A stretch of 64,000 nucleotides of DNA from Paenibacillus psychroresistens (GTDB lineage Bacteria; Bacillota; Bacilli; Paenibacillales; NBRC-103111). The translations under genes were made by a program, and so were the position numbers. The stretch lies in the NCBI RefSeq assembly GCF_009728935.1, contig NZ_CP034235.1, positions 404,501 through 468,500 on the forward strand, in the 5' to 3' direction. Positions 47,959-58,480 of this stretch are shown in pieces (the stretch's first letter is position 1; every line of letters starts with the position of its first letter). The notes beneath the pieces were generated by a model. That model saw nothing but the letters and a program-made list of their open reading frames with translations. It did no database searches and was not told the origin of the DNA.

Positions 47959-50900
47959 CTACAGGTTTAAATAACAATCAATTTCCTCTAAAATTATGGG
48001 GGAGATGCTTTTGTGTTGAGTGACTTCGGCAGCAAACAGCGGCATCGGACGTACCGAGATGGGGGCATAGCTTAAACTGCTCAGTTCACTACAACGAACA
48101 AGATATTCTACTTTACCTGACTTGAGGTAAAGCTCTTCGTTCAACGAGAGCGCATCGGTCTTAAATTCAGAGGATTCAGGATTCAGCTTGCACATCGTAT
48201 AGTAAATGGCTGCTTGTTCCTGCTGATCGGAATACGGCCTTAGCATCTTATGAAGCTGGACTACAATTTCTGCGGGAGTTAATAGACTTAACTCCGCCTT
48301 CAAATGCAATAGCTGCAAAAGAAGCTTAAGCTGCATATCTCGGCGATATAGCTTAATAGCGATATTCAGCGCTTCTTCCGTGATTTCCAGCGCTTTTTCG
48401 CATTGATCCTGGTGAAGACTCAGCACACTCATGAGATAGAGTGCATTACATTCAAAATGAGGAGTGCGAAGCTGTCGGCTTAATCGAAGAGAGCGATCAA
48501 TGAACAGATACGCTTCTTCATCCCGACGCTGCAACAAAAGGTTGTGGCCTTCCCAACCGAGCAAGTTGGCGGTAAAGCGCCAATCCTTGACAGCAACAGC
48601 TTCCTCGAGACAAAAGGCGATGCATTGTGCCGCTATCGTAAGCGATCCAAGAAATCCGTAATATTTGCCGAGCATCCCCAGTGCGATAGTCAGACCCATC
48701 CGGTCTCCAATCGATTGGCTGATTTCAATCTTATCGACGATGCAGTCGAATGCCTGATCTGTTAGATCGGTGTCGAGATAAACCAGCGCCAATCCGCCTA
48801 AAGCTTTCGCTACTGCGTTCTTATCTCGATTCTTTGTAGCGAGTTTGAACTGTTTCCTGTACGCACGAATCGCTTGGTCGTATTCGCACTGATGATAAAA
48901 CAGACCGCCGATAATGCCATAGAACCGACAATCCTCCCTGGTTCGATTTTCGGAATCAGGCAATTCCATTCTTACTTTCAAATAGTGAAGCGATTTGTCG
49001 TTATTCCCCATGTAGTAATGCATTACGCCGAGCATTCCATAGGCGAGGCTAAGGCCGGAATGGTCGTCAATCAGCTCAAAATAGCGTCGCGCTCGTTCCA
49101 AATAAAAGCTCGCATCCGCATATTTCCCCTGCAATCGCAGGCAATTGCCCAGCGCCACATCGCAGAAAGATCGATCCTGCAAGGCGGTTGAATTTTCTTC
49201 ACGTTCAAGCCATTGTCTGTAAGTCTTCTCCGCTTCGTTCCAATCTCCCTTTACGATTAAAGCATCGCCGAGTTTCATCAGGTTGGGCAGGATTTGTTCA
49301 GGAGGCAACAAGGTGCAAAGCTTCCGATAATACTTTATCCTAGTTTCATTGGCATATATCTTCTCAGCAGCCGTTGCAGCCATTTCGTAATAGACAATGG
49401 CCATATCATCCAAACCTGCAAGCTCACAATGAAAGGCGATTTCCGCAGCGACGACTTCAAGCCGCTCGTGATGAAAAGCAAGCAATCCGTATGCGAGTTT
49501 CTGGTGGTATTGTCGGCGCAGGCTCTCATTTTTTAATGTGTACGCAGATTCCCTAATGATGTCATGTGTGAAATCGTACTTCTCGTCCTCTGTCTCCTTC
49601 ATTATTTTCCATTGCAAAAGGTGTTCCATTTTCTCTAGCATTTTTTCGACACTCAAGTCAGCTACCTTCGCCATAAACGCTAATGATAAAGGTCTGCCCG
49701 CAGCAGCAAAGGTCGATACAAGCTGTCGATTATCCGGTGAAAGCTTCTTTAAACGATTTTCGATGATGGATTTCACCAATGGTGAAAGACGAAATTCAAT
49801 TGAATCGCTGCCGATTTGCCATTCCTGTAACGTTTCCACTATGAACAACGGGTTGCCACCAGTTTCCGTGTATAAATCGGACGAATGGAGGTCTGCCAAC
49901 TCATCGCCAACCGTATCTGTCATCAGCTGTTTCGTCTCATCCTCACTGAACGGCGCGAGCTCGATTTCCATCAGCTTCCTTTCGATTCGATGCCCGGAGA
50001 GAAAGTGTCTGACGGCATCACCCGAAAACTCATCCGTTCTCATTGTCGCGATAATTAACAGTTTGGCCTTGGAATCACTGCGGAGTAGATAAGAGAGGAG
50101 TTGAAGTGTCTCTCGATCGCTCCACTGAATATCGTCAAGGATGAGCAGCAGTGGTTGCTTAGCCAGCAGCATCCGTTCTATCGCTTCATACCATTGGTTT
50201 AATTGCCAATTTTCCTGAATGTGATCTGGCTTCGGCAAGTCAGGGTATCGTTCCAACAGCTCTGGCAGCAACCGGGTCAATTCCGACAACCAGACTGGAC
50301 TGAGTTTAGGCAAGGGAATACTCCTGAGCCATGCTGTGACCGGACTGTAGGACAACGATCTTACCGACGGGTAGCATCCGGCAAAGGCTGTTTGATAGCC
50401 TTGTTTCTCTACCCAATCTTTAAGCTCCAAGGTCAATCTGGTTTTGCCAATTCCCGCCTCACCCTTCAATAGAAGCAAGGTATTTCTTCCGACCGTTGCC
50501 TGCTTCCAGTGGCTAACTATGTTTCCCCATTCACTGATTCTCCCTACCAGTGGCGTCTTGCTTTGCCCAGCAGCAGTCGATGGTTCCACGCCAATCTGTG
50601 TGAGCCTTTCCAACAGCTGTACGGTCTCCGCGGAAGGGCCTATCTCAAGCTCATCTTGTAGTACCTTGTGCAGCTGCTGATAAATGTTCACTACTCCAGC
50701 CTTGTCATTGTTCAAGGCATGAAGCCGCATTAGCGTGACATAACTTTCCTCCCTTAATTTATTCTGTATAAGTAGCTTATTCCCGAAAAATAGTGCCGAC
50801 GAGTACTCCCGTTGATTTTCCAAAATAGAAATGAGTTTGTCGACCACATACGTATACGATTGTGCCAGCTGTTCCCGTTTCGCACCAAGCCATTCCTCTT

Positions 50901-51300
50901 GAAACCCAGGCAGAAGCTGGCCTTTGTAGAGTTCTTCGGCATTGCGAAGCTCGTAAAGAGTTGTTCCTTTTGCACCTTGTTCAAACTTGCGCACATCCGA
51001 ATAAATGGGTAATTCGTGATTCCACTGAATGTATGCCGAAGTAATTTTAAGATATCGATCAGATTGTGGTAAGCATTCCCGCAGATCGTGAAGGAGTTTC
51101 CGCAAATTGGAGAAAGCCTGTTTCTCAGTGGAGTCCGGCCAGAAATCAAAGGCAATTTTCTTCCTGCTTTGCGGTATGTCATAGGCTAGAACCAAATATG
51201 CCAGCAACCGAGCCTTTGCACCGGAAGTAACTGTGGTAAACTCTTCTTCGTCAAAGGTGATTTTCAAACCGCCTAACAGTTGAATGCTGCAGCCTACCAA
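47959..51300 (-). CDS. Large BTAD-AAA-TPR transcriptional regulator
   Basis: 1113 aa from TTG 51300, 5 nt after GGGGGAGG. Residues about 1-95 form a winged-helix DNA-binding domain (AFSNLRKLLHDLRECLP). Residues 100-245 form a bacterial transcriptional activation domain (RNAEELYKGQLLPGFQEEWL, then ALNNDKAGVVNIYQQLHKVL). Next is an AAA/NB-ARC-like ATPase with Walker A GEAGIGKTRL and Walker B LLLILDDIQWSD, then about 450 residues of TPR-like helical repeats. This AfsR/SARP-like plan is common in actinomycetes and present in Paenibacilli. The TPR array probably senses a partner or ligand. The target may be the adjacent DUF1772 gene. Confidence 0.88.
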   Translation of the reverse strand: MVGCSIQLLGGLKITFDEEEFTTVTSGAKARLLAYLVLAYDIPQSRKKIAFDFWPDSTEKQAFSNLRKLLHDLRECLPQSDRYLKITSAYIQWNHELPIYSDVRKFEQGAKGTTLYELRNAEELYKGQLLPGFQEEWLGAKREQLAQSYTYVVDKLISILENQREYSSALFFGNKLLIQNKLREESYVTLMRLHALNNDKAGVVNIYQQLHKVLQDELEIGPSAETVQLLERLTQIGVEPSTAAGQSKTPLVGRISEWGNIVSHWKQATVGRNTLLLLKGEAGIGKTRLTLELKDWVEKQGYQTAFAGCYPSVRSLSYSPVTAWLRSIPLPKLSPVWLSELTRLLPELLERYPDLPKPDHIQENWQLNQWYEAIERMLLAKQPLLLILDDIQWSDRETLQLLSYLLRSDSKAKLLIIATMRTDEFSGDAVRHFLSGHRIERKLMEIELAPFSEDETKQLMTDTVGDELADLHSSDLYTETGGNPLFIVETLQEWQIGSDSIEFRLSPLVKSIIENRLKKLSPDNRQLVSTFAAAGRPLSLAFMAKVADLSVEKMLEKMEHLLQWKIMKETEDEKYDFTHDIIRESAYTLKNESLRRQYHQKLAYGLLAFHHERLEVVAAEIAFHCELAGLDDMAIVYYEMAATAAEKIYANETRIKYYRKLCTLLPPEQILPNLMKLGDALIVKGDWNEAEKTYRQWLEREENSTALQDRSFCDVALGNCLRLQGKYADASFYLERARRYFELIDDHSGLSLAYGMLGVMHYYMGNNDKSLHYLKVRMELPDSENRTREDCRFYGIIGGLFYHQCEYDQAIRAYRKQFKLATKNRDKNAVAKALGGLALVYLDTDLTDQAFDCIVDKIEISQSIGDRMGLTIALGMLGKYYGFLGSLTIAAQCIAFCLEEAVAVKDWRFTANLLGWEGHNLLLQRRDEEAYLFIDRSLRLSRQLRTPHFECNALYLMSVLSLHQDQCEKALEITEEALNIAIKLYRRDMQLKLLLQLLHLKAELSLLTPAEIVVQLHKMLRPYSDQQEQAAIYYTMCKLNPESSEFKTDALSLNEELYLKSGKVEYLVRCSELSSLSYAPISVRPMPLFAAEVTQHKSISPIILEEIDCYLNL

Positions 51301-51555
51301 ACAATCCTCCCCCTTTGCATCATCTTAACCCTCCATAGAAAAGCACAGAAATAATATATTCGTGAAACAACCTCTCTCTTCCTTTTTATGTAAGATTTTA
51401 ATGATGGCCCAAAATGAGCTATAAATCGACTGTATTGTTTAATATCGTCTCATGGTGATCAAGGATTGATTCGGGTTATGCTGAAATAAGCTAATCTTCT
51501 ATTAATTATGAGTAAATTACAAAAATAGAAGTCTGACTATGGGAGGGAAATAATT
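51301..51555. other. Divergent intergenic region
   Basis: 255 bp between the BTAD regulator and the GH43 gene. It must carry both promoters, but no strong consensus is seen and there is no ORF. Confidence 0.4.
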
Positions 51556-52872
51556 ATGAGTAAAGAAGAGATTTTGACAGAAGGCAGCAAATTAACCTCA
51601 AAAAACCCCGCTATAACAACGCTATTCACGGCAGATCCATCTGCCCATGTTTGGGAGGACGGGAAGGTATATATTTATGCTTCTCATGATATGGATCCGG
51701 CAAGAGGCTGCGATCTGATGGATAGATATCATGTATTCTCATCAGAGGACATGGTTAACTGGTTGGATGAAGGTGAAATCCTCCGCTCCGAGAATGTGTC
51801 ATGGGGCAGACCAGAGGGAGGCTTTATGTGGGCTCCCGATTGCGCGTATAAGAATGGAACCTATTATTTCTACTATCCGCATCCTAGCGGGTCCAATTGG
51901 AACGACTCGTGGAAAATAGGGGTTGCGACAAGCGAAGAACCTGCAAGTGGCTTTATCGACCAAGGTTACATTCCAGGCCTTGGGGGATTTGCGCTGATTG
52001 ATCCGTGCGTGCTTGTCGATGAGGATGGGCGAGCCTATATGTATTACGGCGGAGGCAGCAGATGCGAGGGCGGCGAGCTTAACGATGATATGATGACAAT
52101 CAAGCACGGAATGCAGGAAATGGAAGGCTTAGAGGATTTTCATGAAGCGGCTTGGGTTTTTAAAAGAGCAGGTCTATACTACCTGACTTATTCGGATAAT
52201 CTCGATGGAAATAACCGCATGAGATATGCTACCAGTACACAGCCACTTGGTCCATGGAGTTACAGGGGAATTTTTCTCGAACCGACAGGTTGTTCAACCA
52301 CTCATGGCTCCGTAGTAGAATTTAAAGGGCAGTGGTATATGTTTTACCACAATCAGGACATTTCGGGTCAAGGTAATTTAAGAAGCGTATGCATTGATTA
52401 TCTGAATTTCAACGAAGATGGAACGATCCAAACCGTCGTCCAGACCAAAGATGGTGTCAAATCGGTAGGAACTGCGCCTATTCCCAATCCAAATCAGAAA
52501 ACGTACTCTGCGGTGAAATGTAGTGTTGGCGGGGGAGCGGAAATTGAAGTAAACGAGCAGGGTAAAAGCGTTGTAAATCATTTGCACCTTGTAGGTGCCT
52601 ACTGCCAATTTAATCATGTTGATGGAGAGAATGGAGGGAGAGCAGCTATTTATATCCATTATGCTACAGTAGAGCGTTTAGCTAAGCTAAATCTGACGGT
52701 CAATGGCGATGATTATTCATTGCTTAATGTGCTGTCGACGGATGGTTCGGCTCACCTGACTGGTCGTGCCAGTATTACGGTTCAATTAAATTCGGGCAAT
52801 GACAATATCATTAGATTTACGGGTGGTAATGGTGAAATCAGTCTTGCAGGAATTACTGTTAGCCCATTTTAA
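51556..52872 (+). CDS. Glycoside hydrolase family 43 protein
   Basis: 438 aa without a signal peptide, so intracellular. The five-bladed propeller signature is visible: FTADPSAHVWEDGKVYIYAS (catalytic base Asp), FMWAPDCAYKNGTYYFYYPH, DPCVLVDEDGRAYMYYGGG, and FHEAAWVFKRAGLYYLTYSD with the catalytic acid Glu. The C-terminal 120 residues form a carbohydrate-binding-module-like beta domain ending EISLAGITVSPF. It probably trims arabino- or xylo-oligosaccharides. The ATG follows GGGAGGGAAATAATT. Confidence 0.9.
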   Translation: MSKEEILTEGSKLTSKNPAITTLFTADPSAHVWEDGKVYIYASHDMDPARGCDLMDRYHVFSSEDMVNWLDEGEILRSENVSWGRPEGGFMWAPDCAYKNGTYYFYYPHPSGSNWNDSWKIGVATSEEPASGFIDQGYIPGLGGFALIDPCVLVDEDGRAYMYYGGGSRCEGGELNDDMMTIKHGMQEMEGLEDFHEAAWVFKRAGLYYLTYSDNLDGNNRMRYATSTQPLGPWSYRGIFLEPTGCSTTHGSVVEFKGQWYMFYHNQDISGQGNLRSVCIDYLNFNEDGTIQTVVQTKDGVKSVGTAPIPNPNQKTYSAVKCSVGGGAEIEVNEQGKSVVNHLHLVGAYCQFNHVDGENGGRAAIYIHYATVERLAKLNLTVNGDDYSLLNVLSTDGSAHLTGRASITVQLNSGNDNIIRFTGGNGEISLAGITVSPF

Positions 52873-52905
52873 GGCGATTTTTTATAAAGCAGCGGTTCAT
52901 TATGA

Positions 52906-52934
52906 AAAACCCGACTGAACAATGGTCGGGTTTT
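52906..52934 (+). terminator. Terminator after the GH43 gene
   Basis: AAAACCCGACT, loop GAACAAT, GGTCGGGTTTT. A member of the CCGACC/GGTCGGG terminator family. Confidence 0.88.
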
Positions 52935-53065
52935 CGCATGTCTAGGCGACCGACAGTATTGCCTAACTCAACTCTTACATAAAAAGGGGATTATAAGTTG
53001 TTGCACGAATAGGTAAACAAATGGATTTGATTTTGAAGTGAGAAAGTATAAAGGGGAGGCAATGT

Positions 53066-53521
53066 ATGCAAATACGTTTAGCAACTGAACGAGATATAGA
53101 CCAATTGATTCGCATGCGGTATGACTTCACATTGGAATATGCACCTGAGATAAATGCGGATTACGAAATATTTTATTTGGAATGTAAAACGTTTCTAGAG
53201 AAGGCCATTACAGGTGCGAGGTGGTTCATATGGGTGGCTGAAGTGGACGAGAAAGTAGTCTCGCATATATACATACAATTAATTGATAAGGTGCCGCGGC
53301 CAGGTAGAATTACTTATCCGTTTGGCTATGTAACCAATGTATATACACTGCCGCTGTTTCGTTCAAAAGGGATTGGCAGCCAAATTATCAAAAGCGTGGA
53401 ACGTTGGGCAAAAGAGGGAAATTTAGAATTTCTCATTGTATGGCCAAGCATGGAAGGGGTACCATTTTATGAACGAAACGGATATGCAAATGCTGCTGAA
53501 GCAATGGAACTGCATTTGTGA
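53066..53521 (+). CDS. GNAT family N-acetyltransferase
   Basis: 151 aa. The acetyl-CoA motif VTNVYTLPLFRSKGIGSQII and the C-terminal GVPFYERNGYANAAEAMELHL are typical of single-domain GNATs. The N-terminus MQIRLATERDIDQLIRMRYD is also standard. The acceptor is unknown. The ATG follows GGGGAGGCAATGT. It stands alone. Confidence 0.88.
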   Translation: MQIRLATERDIDQLIRMRYDFTLEYAPEINADYEIFYLECKTFLEKAITGARWFIWVAEVDEKVVSHIYIQLIDKVPRPGRITYPFGYVTNVYTLPLFRSKGIGSQIIKSVERWAKEGNLEFLIVWPSMEGVPFYERNGYANAAEAMELHL

Positions 53522-53617
53522 GGGACATCAGACAAAGTGTGACAAGACATATAGAAAAACCCAATTTAATGTCATATACTAGAAATTAGTAATATGACCT
53601 TAAGTAGGGGGACATTC

Positions 53618-56600
53618 GTGGATAAGCAAAAGGGAGTTTTTGAAGAGTTATTACATAAGAATAAGCCATATCCTCCAAACCAACACACTTCACCATTACT
53701 TCCACAACAGTATAGTGACGCATTAATCCAACAAATGATCAAAGATTTGAGCCAGAGCTTTCAACAGCTTGCTGCAGATAATCAATATGAAAAGATATAT
53801 GAATTAACAGGTAAAATTAGACAAGTTATTCGGGAGCAGGAAGAGTTTGAATATGAGTTACCATTAAAAGCTATACATTATCGAAATGATGAACGGATGC
53901 TGCCGATGTATCCGGAATTTTTCCTAACTAATCCGTTGTTGTTAACCAATTCCAGTTCAGACCAATTCAATTTATTCAGAGGTCTAAAATATGAGCTACA
54001 GACTGCAGACGAAGCTAGCTTTATGGTTAGTTTTATTCGTTTTTCTGGGTTACAACTATTAATACGACCATTGGATGAATTTCGCCAAGCTGCACCATCT
54101 AATAAATTAAGAGTTCTCACATCTACTTATCTGAATATTACAGAACCCATAGCACTCTATCGCTTGTTAGAAATGCCTCATGTCGAAACTCGAATATTCG
54201 ATTCCGGTTCAGTTTCATTTCATACGAAGGCTTATCTTTTTAAACGAGATTCTGGATTAAATTCTTCTATTATCGGATCATCAAATCTATCCAAGGCAGC
54301 TTTGAATACAGGTTATGAGTGGAATGTGAAATTACCGGATACAGCTAATTATTCCATCTATGACAAAGCGATGAAATCCTTTCAGACGAATTGGGATGAT
54401 GTAAGAGCCATTCCCTTGCGAATAGAATTGATTCGAGATTATGAGAAGCAATTGCTGAATCGAAAAATTATGCTAGTGAGTCCATACTTAGCCATTCAAC
54501 ATGTGGATGTATTTGAAAAAGTAGATAGTTCTCTTGAAGCTTCGACTAAGGAAATCATACCAAATCAAATGCAGCAAGAAGCATTGGAAGCATTAAGTAC
54601 TACAAGAGTAAACGGACATAATAAAGGTGTTGTTATTGCGGCTACCGGTACGGGGAAGACTTACCTTTCCGCTTTCGATGTTAAAAATTTTGAAGCGAAA
54701 AGAATGTTGTTTCTTGCACACCGTGATGAAATATTGGAGAGTGCTAAAGCTACATTTGTGAAAGTATTTGGTAATGCTAATGATTGTGGTAAACTGTCAG
54801 GTTTTAGCAAAGACTTAGATAAACCATTCCTTTTTGCTACTGTACAGACGCTATCTAGGGATGAGACTTTGAATCATTTCTCTGCTGATGCATTTGACTA
54901 TATTATCGTTGATGAATTTCATCATGCTGAGGCTGCGACTTATAAAAAAGTAATTGATTACTTTAAACCAAAATTCCTTTTAGGACTTACGGCAACACCT
55001 GATCGAATGGATGGTCGGGATGTGCTTGCGTTATGCGATCATAATGTTGTCTATGAAATTCGTTTGCGTGATGCTTTAAATGCGGGTCTTTTAACACCTT
55101 TTCGTTATTTTGGTTTAAGTGATCCGACAATTGATTATACAGAAATTGCTATGCAAAAGAATGGACAGTTCGTCGAAGACCAGTTGGTCAGCGCTTTAAA
55201 TACACATGAGCGTGTTGATTATGTTATCGATATGATACGAAAGTTTGGTTATGATGGCACTTTTTTGAAGGCTTTAGGCTTTTGTGCATCTATAGAACAT
55301 GCGAAATTTATGATGGAAGAGTTCAAAAAGAGTGATTTTGTAGCAGGCTGTTTAACTGGTGAGGATACACCGACTCGAAGACAAGAACTAATAGCGAGAT
55401 TAGAGTCAAACGAGGATCCTTTGCAGATTATCTTCACAGTTAATATATTTAATGAAGGTGTGGACATTCCTAAATTGAATCTGATTTTATTCTTGCGACC
55501 TACGGAATCCGCTACGATTTTTATTCAGCAATTAGGTCGTGGTTTACGGAAAGTTCCCGGAAAAGAATACGTCACCGTTTTGGACTTTATAGGAAACTAT
55601 CATAAATCTTTTATTGTCCCTCTAGCTTTATCTGGTCAAAATAATCACAAAGCCTTCGATCGTGATTCTTTACGTGTGGCTATTGAAACGGAGTTTGCCG
55701 ATTTGCCTGATGGTTGCTTTGTTGATCTTGAAGAGATCTCCAAACAACAGATACTTAAAAAAATAGAATTGATTCGTATGGATCGTGACCAGCTTCTAAT
55801 GGATTTATATTATCAGTTTAAGAAAGAACTAGGTTATTCTCCGGAAATCAGTGACTTCTTATATTTTGATGGTGCGCCGAATATCCATTTTTTCATTAGT
55901 AAATACGGTTCTTGGCTAGAGACTAAGAGAAAAATGCTAGATATAAACGAGTTTGATCAAACCCTACTAGAAGAGTCATTAAAGCTACAAATAGTTCAAC
56001 GTTTAGAGAAACTACTGCCAATAAAATGGCCTTATGAATATTCAATTTTAGCTTTGGCTCTTGTACATTTGAAGGTTACCATAAAAGATGTGATTGCAGA
56101 TTTACAATATCGATTTGCTCTGCAAATTTCAGAGGAAATACACGGGAGTAGAATTGAAAGAGCTATGCAAAAGCTAGCAACGGCTTCACCGAAACATACT
56201 TGGAGTTTTGGGGATTGTGTGGAGGGAGAATTCACTGCATCAATTACTATGCAAAACGTGGTTCGAGAGACTGCAATTAATAATTATCTTAACGCCAGGA
56301 TTGAATATGGTCTAGCAGAATTTCGCCGTATGTTTCGTCCTAATGTGTTCTTTGCTAGTTCAAAAAATGTGATACTCTACCAAAACTATACGCGGAATGA
56401 TCTCATGTATTTGTTTGAATCAGAAGCAGCCGAAGGTTCGTGGCGTGAAGGAATTAGTAAAGTAGGAAACCATATTCTCTTATTTATTAACCTTAAAAAA
56501 GGTGAGAAAACGGCAGATCATTTGCAGTACCATGATTATTTAATGGATCAACAGCATTTTCATTGGCAAACGCAGAATGCTACCTTTCATGATTCGCAAC

Positions 56601-56809
56601 GGGGTCAGGAATATATTCACCACAAAAGGCAAGGTAAGCATATTCACTTATTTATTCGCAAGTTTGAAAACATGCATGGGGTTACCTTGCCTTTTACTTA
56701 CTTGGGTGAAGTTGATTATATAGAGAGTCATGGCGACAGACCGATGAATATTAAATGGCAATTGCATCATGACATCCCAGAGGCTATATTTTCAGATTTT
56801 GTGCGTTGA
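53618..56809 (+). CDS. PLD-nuclease / superfamily 2 helicase / DUF3427 protein
   Basis: About 1063 aa from GTG 53618 (6 nt after TAGGGGG); an ATG eight codons upstream lacks a Shine-Dalgarno. Residues about 95-290 resemble a phospholipase-D-type nuclease with one HKD-like motif (VSFHTKAYLF and GSSNLSKAAL). Then an SF2 helicase: Walker A AATGTGKTYL, DEFH box, GLTATPDRMDG, and RPTESATIFIQQLGRGLRK. The C-terminal 350 residues are DUF3427. Such proteins are found in defence and repair contexts and probably process DNA. The 3' end overlaps the convergent Nudix gene by 26 bp. Confidence 0.88.
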   Translation: MDKQKGVFEELLHKNKPYPPNQHTSPLLPQQYSDALIQQMIKDLSQSFQQLAADNQYEKIYELTGKIRQVIREQEEFEYELPLKAIHYRNDERMLPMYPEFFLTNPLLLTNSSSDQFNLFRGLKYELQTADEASFMVSFIRFSGLQLLIRPLDEFRQAAPSNKLRVLTSTYLNITEPIALYRLLEMPHVETRIFDSGSVSFHTKAYLFKRDSGLNSSIIGSSNLSKAALNTGYEWNVKLPDTANYSIYDKAMKSFQTNWDDVRAIPLRIELIRDYEKQLLNRKIMLVSPYLAIQHVDVFEKVDSSLEASTKEIIPNQMQQEALEALSTTRVNGHNKGVVIAATGTGKTYLSAFDVKNFEAKRMLFLAHRDEILESAKATFVKVFGNANDCGKLSGFSKDLDKPFLFATVQTLSRDETLNHFSADAFDYIIVDEFHHAEAATYKKVIDYFKPKFLLGLTATPDRMDGRDVLALCDHNVVYEIRLRDALNAGLLTPFRYFGLSDPTIDYTEIAMQKNGQFVEDQLVSALNTHERVDYVIDMIRKFGYDGTFLKALGFCASIEHAKFMMEEFKKSDFVAGCLTGEDTPTRRQELIARLESNEDPLQIIFTVNIFNEGVDIPKLNLILFLRPTESATIFIQQLGRGLRKVPGKEYVTVLDFIGNYHKSFIVPLALSGQNNHKAFDRDSLRVAIETEFADLPDGCFVDLEEISKQQILKKIELIRMDRDQLLMDLYYQFKKELGYSPEISDFLYFDGAPNIHFFISKYGSWLETKRKMLDINEFDQTLLEESLKLQIVQRLEKLLPIKWPYEYSILALALVHLKVTIKDVIADLQYRFALQISEEIHGSRIERAMQKLATASPKHTWSFGDCVEGEFTASITMQNVVRETAINNYLNARIEYGLAEFRRMFRPNVFFASSKNVILYQNYTRNDLMYLFESEAAEGSWREGISKVGNHILLFINLKKGEKTADHLQYHDYLMDQQHFHWQTQNATFHDSQRGQEYIHHKRQGKHIHLFIRKFENMHGVTLPFTYLGEVDYIESHGDRPMNIKWQLHHDIPEAIFSDFVR

Positions 56810-57200
56810 TATTTAAAGTAGTTAGAGCTTCAATAGTTGGCAAGTCTGCTGGTGCCCATTCAAGAGTAAATAATTGATCAATAGGTAACCAAATAAGACG
56901 CTCATGTTCATTCGCTATAGGTGCACCATCTACGATTTTAGCTAAATAAGTAATTAAACGTACTATTATAGTAGGGTATTCATAAGCTGCATCTGAAACG
57001 AGTTCACCTACTCTAATTGTGCAATTCAATTCTTCTTGGATCTCACGAATTAAACTTTCTTGTGGTGTCTCATTAGCTTCAATTTTACCACCTGGAAATT
57101 CCCATAGACCGGGTAAAGACATTTTTTGAGAGCGTAATGCACATAGAATTTCATTCTTTTCGTTTAATATAACAGCTCCGACTACGTCGATTTTTTTCAT
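56784..57200 (-). CDS. Nudix hydrolase, (deoxy)nucleoside triphosphate pyrophosphohydrolase
   Basis: 138 aa. The full Nudix box GGKIEANETPQESLIREIQE followed by EL is present after the MutT-like strand VVGAVILNEKNEILCALRSQ. MutT-type enzymes sanitise oxidised dNTPs, here probably 8-oxo-dGTP or similar. The ATG follows AAAGGAGCTTATTA. Its last 26 bases overlap the end of the helicase gene on the other strand. I recall such Nudix genes next to DUF3427 helicases in other genomes, but this cannot be checked here. Confidence 0.9.
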   Translation of the reverse strand: MKKIDVVGAVILNEKNEILCALRSQKMSLPGLWEFPGGKIEANETPQESLIREIQEELNCTIRVGELVSDAAYEYPTIIVRLITYLAKIVDGAPIANEHERLIWLPIDQLFTLEWAPADLPTIEALTTLNINAQNLKI

Positions 57201-57631
57201 TAATAAGCTCCTTTAATATTCTATAGTAATGATGTTATAGTAGCACATTTTATATTGGGGAAGAAACATTGACTATATTCAAGAATGGTAGTTTTCTTAT
57301 CTGACAGTAAATATTGTAGAAATACTTTTGATTTGAATTATCCATTATTAAAAAGGATTTAAAAAAACAACTCTTTAGCAGACCAAGGTAAAATAAATGG
57401 ATATTCAAGAACGGCCAACTCGAAAAGCTATAACTCAAATGTTATAATAAAAAAGGAACTAAATCTTCCACTTCTCAATAGGAGAGTGCTATCGTGATTA
57501 TCAAATTCATTCGTTTACGTTAATTTGAGATGCAGTCAATTATGCTCATTCATTTTTTTTGAAAATGTATGAGGCATTTTTTGTGTGCAAAAATTCAATT
57601 AACCAAAATCGAATGAAGCGAGGGACTAACT
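57201..57631. other. Intergenic region, nothing recognised
   Basis: 431 bp, AT-rich. A 62-codon minus-strand frame (57250-57438) has no Shine-Dalgarno or recognisable domain. No terminator or repeat is clear. Confidence 0.4.
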
Positions 57632-58480
57632 ATGAGTGAACAAATATTAAATATTAATGGAATTGAGATATGTGCAGAAAGCTTTGGAAAAGCCAATGAT
57701 CCAACCATTTTGCTGATTATGGGTGCAATGTGTTCGATGGTGTATTGGGATGAAGAGTTCTGCCAACGACTTGCCGATACTGGACGATATGTGATCAGAT
57801 TCGATAATCGAGATGTTGGACGTTCCACTACTTATGAGTCGGGAACCTCCCATTACAGCGTGGCAGACATGGCGGATGATGCTGTTGGAGTGCTGGATGC
57901 CTACCATATTGAGCGGGCACACATTGTTGGAATGTCGTTAGGCGGAATGATAGCGCAAGTAATCGCATCGCGGAATCCTCACAGAGTGTTAACTTTGACA
58001 CTGCAGGCATCGAGTATTTTTGGGGATGATGACATCGATCGCGGGTTGCCACCGATGGACGAGCGGATTCTGGCTTATCATGCTACTGGAGCGACTTTAA
58101 ATTGGAAAGATGAAGAGGCGGTTGCCCGATATTTAGTTGCAGGCTCAGCGTTGCTCTGTGGTTCGAAGCATACTTTTGATGAGAAGAGGGCTTATAAACA
58201 GGTAAGACAAGAAATAAAACGAGCTAACAATCTACTCAGTATGTTTAATCACGCTCAGCTTAAGGGTGATGCTAACTATGAAGGAAAGCTTCCAGGGATC
58301 AGTATTCCCACGTTGGTTATCCATGGTACAGAAGATACAATACTTCCGTATGAGCATGGTCTAGCGCTTGCAGCGGAAATTCCTAATGCAGCCTTGTTAA
58401 CCCTTGAGGGAACGGGACACGAAAATCATTCGGATGATTGGGATCAAATTATTGAAGCTATTACTAAACATACTGTCTGA
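57632..58480 (+). CDS. Alpha/beta hydrolase
   Basis: 282 aa. The fold is clear from ILLIMGAMCSMVYWDEEF (oxyanion region), RFDNRDVGRSTTY, the nucleophile elbow GMSLGGMIAQ (Ser), HGTEDTILPYEHG (Asp) and GTGHENH (His). These enzymes hydrolyse esters or related bonds; the GRST dipeptide and length fit the common 280-aa group. The substrate is unknown. The ATG is preceded by GCGAGGGACTAACT. It stands alone. Confidence 0.92.
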   Translation: MSEQILNINGIEICAESFGKANDPTILLIMGAMCSMVYWDEEFCQRLADTGRYVIRFDNRDVGRSTTYESGTSHYSVADMADDAVGVLDAYHIERAHIVGMSLGGMIAQVIASRNPHRVLTLTLQASSIFGDDDIDRGLPPMDERILAYHATGATLNWKDEEAVARYLVAGSALLCGSKHTFDEKRAYKQVRQEIKRANNLLSMFNHAQLKGDANYEGKLPGISIPTLVIHGTEDTILPYEHGLALAAEIPNAALLTLEGTGHENHSDDWDQIIEAITKHTV

